Source: a bacterium
Lineage (GTDB): Bacteria; DRYD01
DNA: 33,254 nucleotides
Assembly (NCBI GenBank): GCA_030549815.1
Contig: JAUQQQ010000014.1
Location: forward strand, 1 to 33,254
Direction of reading: 5' to 3'
Shown here piece after piece: positions 24,529 to 33,254 of the stretch. Position 1 is the stretch's first letter, and every line of letters begins with the position of its first letter. The notes beneath the pieces are model-generated. The model was given only the letters and a program-made list of their open reading frames with translations. It searched no databases and had not been told where the DNA came from. The translations under genes and the position numbers were made by a program.

Positions 24529-26037
24529 ATGTATTCTAAAACCTACACTTTTTTTGTTAATCCTTCATTAATAACAGTTGAATGTCAGGTATCGAGAGGG
24601 TTACCATCTTTTAACATCATAGGTTTGCCATCAAAATCTATACAGGAATCAAAGGATAGGATTAAAAGCGCACTTAGCTTTATTGGAATAGATTTACCAC
24701 CTAAAAAAATAACGATTAATCTTAACCCTGTCGATATATCCAAGCAAGGGAATCATTTTGACCTGCCAATGGCCGTATCTTTACTAAAAGCATTAAACCT
24801 TATCAAGATTAAGGATAACATAATTTTCGCAGGAGAATTGTCATTAAATGCTCAAATCTTACCCGTAAGGTCTGTGATAAACTACCTTATGGAAATAAAT
24901 GGATCAGAATACGAATTGGTTTTACCTTCAGGTAATAAACAAGAGGTTTCTGTTCTTAAAAATTATATAAATTTTAATGTTAAATTTATATCTCATTTAT
25001 CTGAATTGTTCGATTTTGATAAAATAAAAGTATTTTGTGATTTTGATATTTTTTATGAAGGGGAAAGTAAAGATGTTAATGAATTAATAGATTTGTTTGA
25101 GAGTGTAAGGGGGCAGGAATTTGCTAAGTATGCTTTATTGGTTTCCTCTATTGGTAAACATAATGTGTTGATGGTAGGTCCTCCGGGAACTGGTAAATCT
25201 ATCCTTGCTAAATCTTCTCTTTGTTTATACCCTAAACCAAGTGAAGAGGAATTTATTGAGATTGCAAGGATATACAATTTGGCAGGTTACGAGTATGATT
25301 ACTGGATTAAGTTTAAGAATGTTAGGCCGTTTAGGAGTCCACACCATACTTCTTCATATGCTTCAGTTGTGGGTGGGTCCAGAGATGCTAAAGTTGGGGA
25401 AATCACGCTTGCACACAAGGGGATATTGTTCTTGGATGAATTTCCTGAATTTCATAGAAACGTGTTGGAGGCTCTTAGGGAACCCTTGGAAAACAAAAGA
25501 ATAACTATATCGAGGGCAGAGATAAAAGTTGAATACCCTGCGGATTTTGTCTTGATTTCTGCAATGAACCCTTGCCCTTGTGGATATTACCAAACTAATG
25601 TAAAAGAATGCACTTGCACTTCTTTTCAAATCTCAAAATATTGGTCTAAAATTTCAGGACCTTTGTTAGATAGAATAGATATATTTATCGAAGTTAGTAA
25701 CGTTGATTTTCAACAAGTAATATCAAATAGAAAATCCGTTATTAATTACTATAAAGAATTGTTTCTTAATGCTATTAATACAAAAGAGCAAAGGAAACAA
25801 GAGAAAGCAAATTCTGAATTAAGTATAGAGGAAATTAATCAATATTGTTTGACTTTATTAACGAATGAAGCAAAGGAAATAGTAGAAAAGATTTATAATC
25901 AACAGAGGTTGTCTATAAGAAAATTTCATAAGATTCTTAAAGTTGCAAGAACAATTGCAGATATAAAGCAAAGCATTAATATAGATAAAGAATCTCTTCT
26001 TAATGCTTATAAACTAACGATTAATAGGTATGTTTGA
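24529..26037 (+). CDS. comM: ComM/YifB family Mg-chelatase-like AAA+ ATPase
   Basis: A 502-residue protein of the YifB/ComM family. The N-terminal Lon-protease-like domain contains GLPSFNIIGLP and NLNPVDISKQGNHFDLPMA. The AAA+ domain has Walker A GPPGTGKS (G217-S224), FRSPHHTSS, Walker B ILFLDEFPEF, and NPCPCGYY...CTC, the cysteine motif typical of the family, then SGPLLDRIDI. In naturally transformable bacteria ComM is a hexameric helicase that promotes branch migration when incoming DNA is integrated. An AGAAGG ribosome binding site lies before the ATG. It is monocistronic or the last gene in its direction; a convergent gene follows. The family is certain. The transformation role here is inferred, with nearby pilin genes as mild support. 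Confidence 0.95.
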   Translation: MYSKTYTFFVNPSLITVECQVSRGLPSFNIIGLPSKSIQESKDRIKSALSFIGIDLPPKKITINLNPVDISKQGNHFDLPMAVSLLKALNLIKIKDNIIFAGELSLNAQILPVRSVINYLMEINGSEYELVLPSGNKQEVSVLKNYINFNVKFISHLSELFDFDKIKVFCDFDIFYEGESKDVNELIDLFESVRGQEFAKYALLVSSIGKHNVLMVGPPGTGKSILAKSSLCLYPKPSEEEFIEIARIYNLAGYEYDYWIKFKNVRPFRSPHHTSSYASVVGGSRDAKVGEITLAHKGILFLDEFPEFHRNVLEALREPLENKRITISRAEIKVEYPADFVLISAMNPCPCGYYQTNVKECTCTSFQISKYWSKISGPLLDRIDIFIEVSNVDFQQVISNRKSVINYYKELFLNAINTKEQRKQEKANSELSIEEINQYCLTLLTNEAKEIVEKIYNQQRLSIRKFHKILKVARTIADIKQSINIDKESLLNAYKLTINRYV

Positions 26038-26295
26038 TTTATCTATTTTCTTTACTTTTCTTTTATATTGCCTTTTTCTATCAATACTATTTTTTTTTAT
26101 CAAATCCTATTCTACTGACGATTTGTCAATTCCATTTGTTATACAAGTACAAACATAATCCCCCTACCCCACAAAACTGCTAATTCCTATAGGTAATTTT
26201 TTCATTTACAACACCTCTTGATAAGAATTCTTTTTATTACTTATACCCCACAATGCTACTTATTAAGAATGTTTACTTAAAGAAGGAAGGATTAA
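26038..26295. other. Convergent intergenic region, T-rich
   Basis: About 258 bases between comM and the large pilin-like gene, which read toward each other. The first 60 bases are very T-rich. AATTCC (26182-26187) can pair with GG and AATT (26192-26198, one bulge) ahead of a T-run, a weak terminator candidate for comM. No coding frame or RNA gene is recognisable. Confidence 0.35.
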
Positions 26296-29200
26296 CTACC
26301 ATTTATTTATTCTTAAACTTGTTAATAAGTAATTTAGTGGAGAGGATGAAGAAGGTAATCTTATAGGACTTTGCCATGAACCATTCTTGTAAATTAACAA
26401 ATCAAGCCTTGTTTGACCTATTCTTACTGTATTAACTACGATATAAACTGTCCCATCGGTATCTACAAAAATATCTCCATACGGACCTATTGAAGAAAAT
26501 GTTGATCCAAATAAATTATTATAAGTTAATAGTAAATTATCATTGGTTAATCCTACATTTTCAAACAGATTCGTGTTGTTGTTAAAAACTCTGTAATATG
26601 CTGTTTTGATAACTAAAGGATTTGGATCGTTTGAGGAAAAGCTTAAAATATGTAATTTCCCTGTATTATCAAGGAATGTCCTAATGTTATAATTTGCTAA
26701 TCCTGCAATAATTGGTTGATAGTTAGACCATGTCCCACTTGCATACTTTGTAATGATTAATTGATTTAAGGAATTTCTGTGAACTATGTTAATAAAGTTT
26801 TGGTTTGCTTGCAAGTTTATATCTCGAGCAGCATTTGATGAGTTTGCAGTTTGAACTTGCCAACTTTGTCCCCCATCTACCGATTTAGCAAATCTTAACC
26901 TCAGATTTCCACTTATCAATTCTGAATACGCAACATAAATGATTCCATTAACGATTTTTACATCATTATAAAAACCGCAGCTTCTTGAACCATCTATATC
27001 TGTTGAATTATTAATATCAAACCTTCGGTTTCCATCGATCTCTGTTGTAAAACCATTTATATTTAGTTTTATATCATTTATTGAATTTGCTACTGGTACT
27101 GATGTTTCATTTGAATTGTTATCACAATATGAAATTACAAAATTACTTCCTTCTGCACTTGCATTAATTGACCTATAGTAAGGAATTGAATCGTGAACGA
27201 GTAAAGTGTTGAGCGAATTATTTACAGTTAAAGTTGGGCTATTGGGGTAGAGGTAGATAACTTCTCCTAAACTTGAGGAAGTAGAAGAATATGTTAAAAT
27301 ATGCAGATAATTATCTTGACCTATTGCTATTCCATTCATTACTCCGTTGTTTATGTCAGATGAAAAGAGTATTTGATTATCAATACTTGTTGTGTTAACT
27401 GTTAAGTTATCATCAATACTTGGGTTTATTCTTTCAAATATGGGTGAAGCAGGGTTTGAAATTCTTATGTATTCAAGGTCTCCAGTAGAAAGATTATATG
27501 CAGAAACGTGAAGAAATGAACCAACAAACGTGCTGTCTATGCATCTTAAAGTATTGTTAGGTAGAAAGGTTGTGTAAAGAAAGTCTGTGTTAAGTGAATT
27601 TGTTATTGTTTGTCTTATGTAATAGTTATTAGTTCCACCATTAGCAATAATATTAACATATCCTCCTCCTATGGAAATAGAAACAGAGGAAAATGTTAAA
27701 GAAGAAACATTACCTGTTGGGTAAACATTGTAAATAGCGGGATTATTGAAATTATTTTTTCTCATATAGATTAATTTGTCCTTGTTACCATTCCATACAT
27801 TTTGTGCTTGTCCTGAAATTGAAAAAACTATGTGTATTCCGTTGTTATCAATAGTTGCATCGAGGTCTCTTATAATTCGTATTTGTATTGGGCTATCTGT
27901 GTTCATGTATGTAGGATTGGATATGTTTATTTCTTGAATTGTTGAAAAATTATTTAGATCGTTTGTTGAAAGGTAAGCAATTCTGTATCTGTCATTACCT
28001 GTATTTGTTCTCCAATTAACAAAGATGAAATGTAATTGATTTGTGGTTCCGCTTAAGTTTCCGATTAATGGAATAACAAAGAGGGGGTTGAGTTGAGATT
28101 CAGTAGAACCATAGATTTTTTTATCTATGTTTATGATATACCAGTTTTTTCCATCTATACTACCTGCGTAATAAAAATCATTGATTGCTGGAGAAAGAGC
28201 CTTAGTCCCTACGCAGAATGTAATGTGGATATTGTATCCTGCAGCATTTCCATAAGCAATTCTAACAAACCTTATTGTTCCTCTTGTTGCTCCTCCAATG
28301 TCCGCTCTCCTAATGGAAAATATCCTTTTTTTCATCCAACTTGCTTTAATGGTGCTGCCTGTATTAGGTCCAGGAAATCCAGAAATTAATTTCCTATAGG
28401 CAAAATAAACAGAATAATAATTTTCGAATGACCCCGAAGAAGAGTTGTATATACTTTCCTGAACTGCATAAGCAGTGTATAGGTAATTACCTACACTTAT
28501 TACTTTTATCCAATCGTTATCTGAACCAGGGGTTGTATTAATGTCTCTTGTAAAGTTTTGTATTGTATCAACAAAATCATAAATGAAACTTTCATTTATC
28601 GAATTTTTAGAAAATTTCCATAGTTGGTAAGTTGAGGTCGTAGATATTCTAACAGGAGCAACGATGTTATACGAGGAAATAAATGTATCAAGATTTAGGG
28701 TGTTTAAAGATGTTCTATTGGAAATGGGAGTAAATGGTTGGAAAGAGCCTATATTACCATAGGAGTGTTCAATCAAATTGACGACATTACTGTTGATGTC
28801 ATCATTACTGTTGATGTCATTATTTATTCCACTAATCAAAAAATAGCTTTGTGTTTCCTTTCTTATTTTAACTAAAAATTGGTGATTTCTTGTTAGTTTT
28901 GAATTGGGATAAAATGTTTTGTATGAGATATAAACTAATTTGGCTTGGGTTGGTGGGGTTGAAGTTTTAAAGACGATTTCTTCTATGTTTGATGTATTGG
29001 GTATTAAAAACCAGGTATACCCTCCATCTATTGATTTTTCTAATCTTTTTGTGGATTTGTTTAATCTGTATGCGTATATGTAATTATTAACTTCTAAGTA
29101 TATTGCTCTTGTTGGGGTATTGTAGATATTTTTTACTTGATTTGCTTCTTTTATTGTTTTAGAAAGTTCAAAGAATATGGTCCTATACGTTGATGAATCT

Positions 29201-29328
29201 TTAAAGACATCGAATGGAGGGAATTGGTAAAAATAGAGTAATGTTGATGTAATGATAACGAAAAATATCATGATGATAGACACTGAAACCATTAGTTCTA
29301 ATAACGTAGCTCCTAATTTTTTTAACAT
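26296..29328 (-). CDS. Giant prepilin-like protein with Asp-box beta-propeller (possible pilus-tip adhesin)
   Basis: A 1010-residue protein behind a very strong GAGGAGGGG ribosome binding site. The N-terminus is a class III prepilin signal: MLKKLG, then ATLLELMVSVSIIMIFFVII, with cleavage after G6 and the +5 glutamate E11. After a pilin-like helix and a short beta domain, the rest is beta-rich and Asn/Ser/Thr-rich. It contains sialidase/BNR-type Asp-boxes (S-x-D-x-G-x-x-W), for example SIDGGYTW (99-106) and SVDGGQSW (about 820), and a partial one SIDGKNW (about 390), so a large propeller or several are likely. A full sialidase active site is not evident. A tandem 18-base repeat (28786-28821) encodes a DINSN repeat. 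Anchoring a propeller on a pilin stem suggests surface binding at a pilus tip. Confidence 0.82.
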   Translation of the reverse strand: MLKKLGATLLELMVSVSIIMIFFVIITSTLLYFYQFPPFDVFKDSSTYRTIFFELSKTIKEANQVKNIYNTPTRAIYLEVNNYIYAYRLNKSTKRLEKSIDGGYTWFLIPNTSNIEEIVFKTSTPPTQAKLVYISYKTFYPNSKLTRNHQFLVKIRKETQSYFLISGINNDINSNDDINSNVVNLIEHSYGNIGSFQPFTPISNRTSLNTLNLDTFISSYNIVAPVRISTTSTYQLWKFSKNSINESFIYDFVDTIQNFTRDINTTPGSDNDWIKVISVGNYLYTAYAVQESIYNSSSGSFENYYSVYFAYRKLISGFPGPNTGSTIKASWMKKRIFSIRRADIGGATRGTIRFVRIAYGNAAGYNIHITFCVGTKALSPAINDFYYAGSIDGKNWYIINIDKKIYGSTESQLNPLFVIPLIGNLSGTTNQLHFIFVNWRTNTGNDRYRIAYLSTNDLNNFSTIQEINISNPTYMNTDSPIQIRIIRDLDATIDNNGIHIVFSISGQAQNVWNGNKDKLIYMRKNNFNNPAIYNVYPTGNVSSLTFSSVSISIGGGYVNIIANGGTNNYYIRQTITNSLNTDFLYTTFLPNNTLRCIDSTFVGSFLHVSAYNLSTGDLEYIRISNPASPIFERINPSIDDNLTVNTTSIDNQILFSSDINNGVMNGIAIGQDNYLHILTYSSTSSSLGEVIYLYPNSPTLTVNNSLNTLLVHDSIPYYRSINASAEGSNFVISYCDNNSNETSVPVANSINDIKLNINGFTTEIDGNRRFDINNSTDIDGSRSCGFYNDVKIVNGIIYVAYSELISGNLRLRFAKSVDGGQSWQVQTANSSNAARDINLQANQNFINIVHRNSLNQLIITKYASGTWSNYQPIIAGLANYNIRTFLDNTGKLHILSFSSNDPNPLVIKTAYYRVFNNNTNLFENVGLTNDNLLLTYNNLFGSTFSSIGPYGDIFVDTDGTVYIVVNTVRIGQTRLDLLIYKNGSWQSPIRLPSSSSPLNYLLTSLRINKW

Positions 29329-29410
29329 TTTCCCCTCCTCTTACTACTTCAATTTCCTATAATAATTTTAATCAATTGGATTATAAAATCCTTTTTACTA
29401 AAGGAGGGTT

Positions 29411-29438
29411 TTGGATGGGTTTGTAGAAATAGTATATT
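29411..29438 (+). promoter_or_regulatory. Predicted promoter of the initiator tRNA
   Basis: TTGGAT (29411-29416) and TATATT (29433-29438) are separated by 16 bases and lie just before the tRNA, so transcription would begin at or very near the mature 5' end. Sequence-only prediction. Confidence 0.4.
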
Positions 29439-29444
29439 AAGGAT

Positions 29445-29519
29445 CGCGGGATGGAGCAGTGGCAGCTCGTTGGGCTCATAACCCAAAGGTCGTGGGTTCG
29501 AATCCCACTCCCGCAACCA
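29445..29519 (+). tRNA. Initiator tRNA-fMet (anticodon CAU)
   Basis: A 75-base cloverleaf with encoded ACCA end (29516-29519). Acceptor CGCGGGA pairs with TCCCGCA except for the first pair, C1 opposite A72, which is the mark of bacterial initiator tRNA. The anticodon stem TTGGG/CCCAA around CTCATAA carries the three consecutive G-C pairs needed for P-site binding. T arm GTGGG-TTCGAAT-CCCAC is perfect. The D loop is short (7 bases). It stands alone between the pilin-like gene and murE. Confidence 0.95.
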
Positions 29520-29621
29520 CTCTACTAAGGAATCCACCGGTGGTCGAAAAAGTATAATTTATTATAATTTATTGTCGATAGTGAAGCTTTGGATGCTACA
29601 TTCTTCCAATGTAATTGCTTT

Positions 29622-31190
29622 CTATGTAATCGTAGGTTCTATAGTTACTTGCTTCAAAATTTCTAAGGAAAATTCCTTGTCAGAAAATGGGATTATTTTA
29701 TTTCCGATTATTTGATATTTTTCATGCCCTTTTCCTGCGATTAAGATTATATCATTCTTTTTTGCTATTGATATTGCTTTCTTTATTGCTTCTTTTCTAT
29801 CTAATTCAATCATCACTTCTTTTCTATTTTTATCGATTCCTTGCTGTATTTGTTGGCATATAGTTAAGGGATCTTCGTTTCGTGGGTTATCTGATGTTAT
29901 TATGATGATGTCTGCTATTTTGGAAGCTACTTTTCCCATTAGTTTTCTCTTTGATTGATCTCGATTTCCTCCTGCCCCAAATACTAATATTAATCTGCTA
30001 TTTACTAATCTTTTTCCAAATTCTGAAAGCGTTTTTAGGGAATTTTTCAAAGCATCAGGGGTATGAGCGTAATCGATAAAAACAAAAGGATGATTATGTA
30101 TCTTTTCTAATCTGCCAGTATCTTCCAACAAAGTGGAAGAATGTCTCAAGATATTTTTTATTTTTTCCATTATTTCTTTTTTGTTTTCAACGGTCAGTAA
30201 GTAGTGTATTAGTAGGTAGCTTGTTATAAAAACTGTTGCTAAGTTTTCTAAGTTGTATCTTCCCAATAAATCCGTTTCAATAATTTCTTTTACTTTTTTA
30301 TTTGTTATAGGATCGGTGAATGAAAGAAGAAAGGAGGTTGTTTCTGGTTTTTGTTCTTTTACTCTTAATGAAAAAGTTATCGCATCTTTTATTTCATTGT
30401 ATAAAATCTTGCCATATTTATTTATTTTGTTAATGATTTTGAAAGTTGATTTATATTGTGTAAATAATTTCTTTTTTGCTTCGAAGTAATTTTTCATGGT
30501 TTTGTGGTAATCAAGGTGATCTCTTGATAGGTTCGTGAAGGAGGTTATTTTAAATTCTATTCCTTTAATTCTGTCTTGATCCAATGAATGTGAGGAAACT
30601 TCCATAAAAATATTCTTTACATTTTCTTTTTTTGATAGATTTAGCAGGTAGTAGATAGTGCAGATATCTGGTGTTGTAAGGGGTATTGTAGATGTAGATG
30701 ATTCTAATATTATTTTGTTGCCTATTATGTATTTTATTGTTCCTATTAGGGTTGATTTGAAGATGAGGTCGTTTAGTTGGAAAAATACTTTATGTAGAAG
30801 GGTTGTGATTGTTGTTTTCCCGTTTGTTCCCGTAACACCAAAAATATTGAAATCTTCCATTTTTATTGAGTAAAAATATTTCAAAACTTTGTCTAAGTTT
30901 TCCTTTAAGTCTTTTATTACTATGAAGTTAATGTTTTTGGGTATGTTTTGGTAATTGCATTCGACGTCTGCGATTATAAGTAATGGTTTTATTTTGAGGA
31001 TTTCATCAAGGTATTTTTCTAAAGGATCTTCCTTACCTTTTAGAGCAATAAATCCTATTTTTTCACTTTTAAATATTTCTCTTGTTTTTGTGTTAAGTAT
31101 TAAGCTTTCTATTTTTTCGTTTTGTGTTATGCTTTTCTTTATGCAATCAAAATTGCTTTCTAAGAAAGATACTAATTCATTTATTAGCAT
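29622..31190 (-). CDS. murE: UDP-MurNAc-tripeptide ligase, meso-diaminopimelate type
   Basis: A 522-residue Mur ligase that adds the third amino acid to UDP-MurNAc-L-Ala-D-Glu in the cytoplasm, using ATP. Seen: P-loop GVTGTNGKTT (118-127), SSTSTIPLTTPD and MEVSSHSLDQDRI in the central domain, NLSRDHLDYHKTM, YFEAKKKLF with the likely carbamylated lysine, IDYAHTPDAL, and DNPRNEDP (434-441). The DNPR motif is the specificity loop of enzymes that add meso-diaminopimelate, so this organism probably has DAP-type peptidoglycan. The length is slightly above the usual 480-500. The ribosome binding site before ATG 31188-31190 is weak, and a stop lies close upstream in frame. No other mur or division gene is adjacent. 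Confidence 0.95.
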   Translation of the reverse strand: MLINELVSFLESNFDCIKKSITQNEKIESLILNTKTREIFKSEKIGFIALKGKEDPLEKYLDEILKIKPLLIIADVECNYQNIPKNINFIVIKDLKENLDKVLKYFYSIKMEDFNIFGVTGTNGKTTITTLLHKVFFQLNDLIFKSTLIGTIKYIIGNKIILESSTSTIPLTTPDICTIYYLLNLSKKENVKNIFMEVSSHSLDQDRIKGIEFKITSFTNLSRDHLDYHKTMKNYFEAKKKLFTQYKSTFKIINKINKYGKILYNEIKDAITFSLRVKEQKPETTSFLLSFTDPITNKKVKEIIETDLLGRYNLENLATVFITSYLLIHYLLTVENKKEIMEKIKNILRHSSTLLEDTGRLEKIHNHPFVFIDYAHTPDALKNSLKTLSEFGKRLVNSRLILVFGAGGNRDQSKRKLMGKVASKIADIIIITSDNPRNEDPLTICQQIQQGIDKNRKEVMIELDRKEAIKKAISIAKKNDIILIAGKGHEKYQIIGNKIIPFSDKEFSLEILKQVTIEPTIT

Positions 31191-31365
31191 ACTCTTATAT
31201 CAACATACTCTTTAATCTCATATTTCTTCAAATTTTGAATTCTTCCCTTTTTGCTTTTTAAAAATTATAATATTATTTAAGATAGAGTTGCTTTTTATTG
31301 AAGGATATGGAAGTGATGGGGATTAATTAAATAAATAGGAAGAAATATTGGAGGTGTGAATTTTA
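31191..31365. promoter_or_regulatory. Divergent promoter region between murE and the carboxyltransferase gene
   Basis: 175 AT-rich bases. TATAAT at 31266-31271 is a candidate -10 for the plus-strand gene, without a convincing -35. GGAGGT at 31350-31355 is its ribosome binding site. I compared the region with the fluoride riboswitch because crcB lies downstream, but found no convincing match. Confidence 0.35.
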
Positions 31366-32991
31366 ATGTTAGTCGATATTAAATTTAACAGGATAGAAAG
31401 CAAAGTGGATAAAAATTCTTTGGAATATAAGAATAATTACGAAAACTATAAGAGGATTGTTGATGAGTTATATGAAAGAATGGAAAGGATAAAGCAAGGT
31501 GGTCCAGAGGAAGCAAAAGAAAAACACGTAAAAAGAGGAAAATTATTGGTAAGAGATAGAATAAAAGAACTTATAGATCCGGGAACTGAATTCTTTGAAC
31601 TTTCTATTTTTGCAGGTTATGAAATGTATGAAGATTATGTGCCTGCAGGTGGGATAATCACAGGTATTGGGATTGTTGAAGGAAAATTTTGTATGATTGT
31701 TGCTAACGATGCAACTGTTAAAGGAGGAACATACTATCCCATAACTGTAAAGAAGCATATAAGAGCTCAGGAAATAGCGATGCAGAACAGATTACCTACG
31801 ATATATTTGGTTGATTCAGGTGGTGCATTTTTACCTTTACAGGCTGAAGTTTTTCCTGATAAAGAGCATTTTGGTAGGATATTTTATAATCAAGCACGAA
31901 TGTCTGCTGCAGGAATACCACAGATAGCGGTAGTTATGGGGTCATGCACGGCTGGTGGAGCTTATGTTCCTGCAATGAGTGATGAAGTTGTTATTGTTAG
32001 GAATCAGGGAACGATATTTTTGGGAGGACCACCTTTAGTTAAAGCTGCTACGGGAGAGGAAGTCACTGCTGAAGAACTTGGTGGAGGAGATGTCCATACA
32101 AGGATATCAGGAGTTGCAGACTATTTAGCGGATGATGATAGACACGCTATAAAAATAACAAGGCATATCGTTAGAAACCTTAACTACAACATTACTCCTT
32201 CTATAGAGCAGTTTGATGTTGAAGATCCTTATTATGACCCCGAAGAAATATATGGGATTATTCCTTCTGATTTAAGGAAGCCCTTTGATATAAGGGAAGT
32301 AATAGCAAGGATAGTTGATGGAAGTTATTTTCATGAATTCAAACCTCTTTATGGTACAACATTGGTTTGTGGGTTTGCGAGAATATATGGTTATCCTGTT
32401 GGTATAGTTGCGAATAATGGTGTTTTGTTTTCTCAATCTGCTTTGAAAGGTGCTCACTTTATTCAATTATGTAACAAGAGGATAATACCTATTGTATTTT
32501 TGCAAAATATAACTGGTTTTATGGTTGGAAAGCAGTATGAGCATGGGGGTATAGCAAAGGATGGAGCCAAGATGATAAATACCGTTGCCAATTCAGAGGT
32601 CCCGAAATTTACGATAATCTTAGGTGGATCATTTGGTGCAGGAAATTATGGAATGTGTGGAAGAGCTTACAATCCTCGATTCCTTTTTATGTATCCTAAC
32701 GCGAAGATTTCTGTAATGGGTGGAGAGCAAGCCGCCCTTACTTTGCTAACTGTTAAAGAACAACAACTGAAAGCTAAGGGATTAACAATGAGTGAGGAAG
32801 AAAAACAAGAGTTTATGAAAAAAATAATGGAGAAATATGATTATGAAGGAAGTGCTTATTATTCTTCGGCAAGGCTTTGGGATGATGGAATAATCGACCC
32901 TGTTAAAACACGAAAAGTATTAGGAAAGGTTCTGAGTGTAGCTACTTATCAAAGTATTCCCGAGACAAATTATGCAATATTCAGGATGTAA
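31366..32991 (+). CDS. Acyl-CoA carboxylase carboxyltransferase (beta) subunit, methylcrotonyl-CoA carboxylase-like
   Basis: A 541-residue carboxyltransferase with two crotonase-fold halves. It transfers CO2 from carboxybiotin to an acyl-CoA. The N-half shows [44 protein letters not shown] and [17 protein letters not shown]; the C-half shows [43 protein letters not shown] and [20 protein letters not shown]. The KGGTYYPIT and SGGAFLPLQ variants are those of methylcrotonyl-CoA (and geranyl-CoA) carboxylases rather than propionyl-CoA enzymes, but acyl specificity is not certain. The biotin carboxylase/BCCP partner is not next to it. GGAGGT lies before the ATG; TAATG links it to crcB. Confidence 0.93.
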   Translation: MLVDIKFNRIESKVDKNSLEYKNNYENYKRIVDELYERMERIKQGGPEEAKEKHVKRGKLLVRDRIKELIDPGTEFFELSIFAGYEMYEDYVPAGGIITGIGIVEGKFCMIVANDATVKGGTYYPITVKKHIRAQEIAMQNRLPTIYLVDSGGAFLPLQAEVFPDKEHFGRIFYNQARMSAAGIPQIAVVMGSCTAGGAYVPAMSDEVVIVRNQGTIFLGGPPLVKAATGEEVTAEELGGGDVHTRISGVADYLADDDRHAIKITRHIVRNLNYNITPSIEQFDVEDPYYDPEEIYGIIPSDLRKPFDIREVIARIVDGSYFHEFKPLYGTTLVCGFARIYGYPVGIVANNGVLFSQSALKGAHFIQLCNKRIIPIVFLQNITGFMVGKQYEHGGIAKDGAKMINTVANSEVPKFTIILGGSFGAGNYGMCGRAYNPRFLFMYPNAKISVMGGEQAALTLLTVKEQQLKAKGLTMSEEEKQEFMKKIMEKYDYEGSAYYSSARLWDDGIIDPVKTRKVLGKVLSVATYQSIPETNYAIFRM

Positions 32992-33254
32992 TGGGGAAAT
33001 ATTTACTCTTGTTTTTCGGAAGTTTCTTGGGAGCATTACTTAGATATTTATTATCAGGGTGGGTTTATAAATATTTCCGACCAACTTTTCCTTATGGAAC
33101 AATCTTTGTAAATTTAATAGGATGTTTAGTTATCGGTTTTTTCTGGGGAGTTTTTGATAACAGGATTTTGTCAGTTAATTTTAGAATATTTTTATTTATT
33201 GGTTTTATTGGATCTTTTACAACTTTCTCAAGTTTTGCTCTTGAGAATTTTAAT
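32991..33254 (+). CDS. crcB: CrcB/Fluc fluoride channel, N-terminal part (runs off window)
   Basis: 88 codons to the window edge, starting at an ATG that overlaps the upstream TAA by one base. The small four-helix membrane protein family is clear: GSFLGALLRYLL at the start, YGTIFVNLIGCLVIGFFWG in the middle with the conserved Asn in GT-VN--G, and GFIGSFTTFSSFALE with the TTFS motif that lines the fluoride pathway. These proteins export fluoride as dual-topology dimers. Only the last part is missing. No fluoride riboswitch is seen upstream. Confidence 0.92.
   Translation, partial: MGKYLLLFFGSFLGALLRYLLSGWVYKYFRPTFPYGTIFVNLIGCLVIGFFWGVFDNRILSVNFRIFLFIGFIGSFTTFSSFALENFN

Noticed and set aside
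29349-29537. Minus-strand open frame of 62 codons
   Set aside because: It runs through the initiator tRNA on the opposite strand and has no family-like sequence; it is a shadow.
29541-29575. Short tandem TATAATTTAT repeat after the tRNA
   Set aside because: Two copies of a 10-base AT-rich unit are likely chance in this base composition; no CRISPR-like or other array is present anywhere in the window.
31300-31340. Fluoride riboswitch before the carboxyltransferase-crcB genes
   Set aside because: A GTGATGGGGA string resembles part of the motif, but the paired stems and the conserved 3' half are absent.

Overview
The window is AT-rich bacterial DNA. The genes are dense and mostly co-directional, and many neighbours overlap by 1 to 8 bases (ATGA, TAATG and TTGA junctions). 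Envelope genes point to a diderm or diderm-like bacterium with meso-diaminopimelate peptidoglycan: a DAP-type MurE, a lipoprotein with a lipobox, two exported metallohydrolases and type IV pilin-like proteins. A GH57 branching enzyme, an orphan F1 alpha gene, HD-GYP proteins and an IS200/IS605 element would fit a deep-branching, possibly thermophilic lineage. I cannot name the phylum from sequence alone. UGA is an ordinary stop here, because several genes end in TGA inside ATGA overlaps.

Layout. 1-218 (minus): the 5' end of an IS200/IS605 tnpA, its promoter and a hairpin at the element end. 219-2882 (minus): a SpoU-type RNA methyltransferase and a predicted beta-propeller plus Lys/Glu-rich coiled-coil protein, divergent from a stand-alone receiver (2976-3377). 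3454-6120: a secreted met-zincin protease. 6142-18957: a long tightly packed plus-strand run holding F1 ATPase alpha, an M14-like exported hydrolase, a small ORF, a GH57 glucan branching enzyme, a helical-repeat protein, a ureohydrolase, a TPR-HD-GYP protein, a lipoprotein, a membrane HD protein, a KaiC/RadA-like ATPase and an AI-2E family permease. 19068-22331: two prepilin-like proteins, an ICMT-like membrane methyltransferase, a UPF0173 metallohydrolase and a second SpoU methyltransferase. 22332-24416: an accessory-looking stretch with a GNAT gene interrupted by an in-frame UGA and a tandem pair of zinc-ribbon proteins, the first of which has lost its start. 24529-26037: ComM/YifB. 26296-29328 (minus): a 1010-residue prepilin-like protein with sialidase-type Asp-boxes. 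29445-29519: initiator tRNA-Met. 29622-31190 (minus): MurE. 31366 to the end: a biotin-dependent acyl-CoA carboxyltransferase and a partial CrcB fluoride channel.

Themes. Three prepilin-like proteins and ComM suggest type IV pili and perhaps natural transformation. The HD and HD-GYP proteins and the receiver suggest nucleotide second-messenger signalling. The most unusual element is the GNAT gene: a UGA at codon 17 is followed nine bases later by a perfect 16-bp stem with a 12-base loop. This could be a selenocysteine-type recoding signal, a nonsense mutation or an assembly error. Two other genes (the SpoU gene at 219-956 and the first zinc-ribbon gene) also lack a conventional start.
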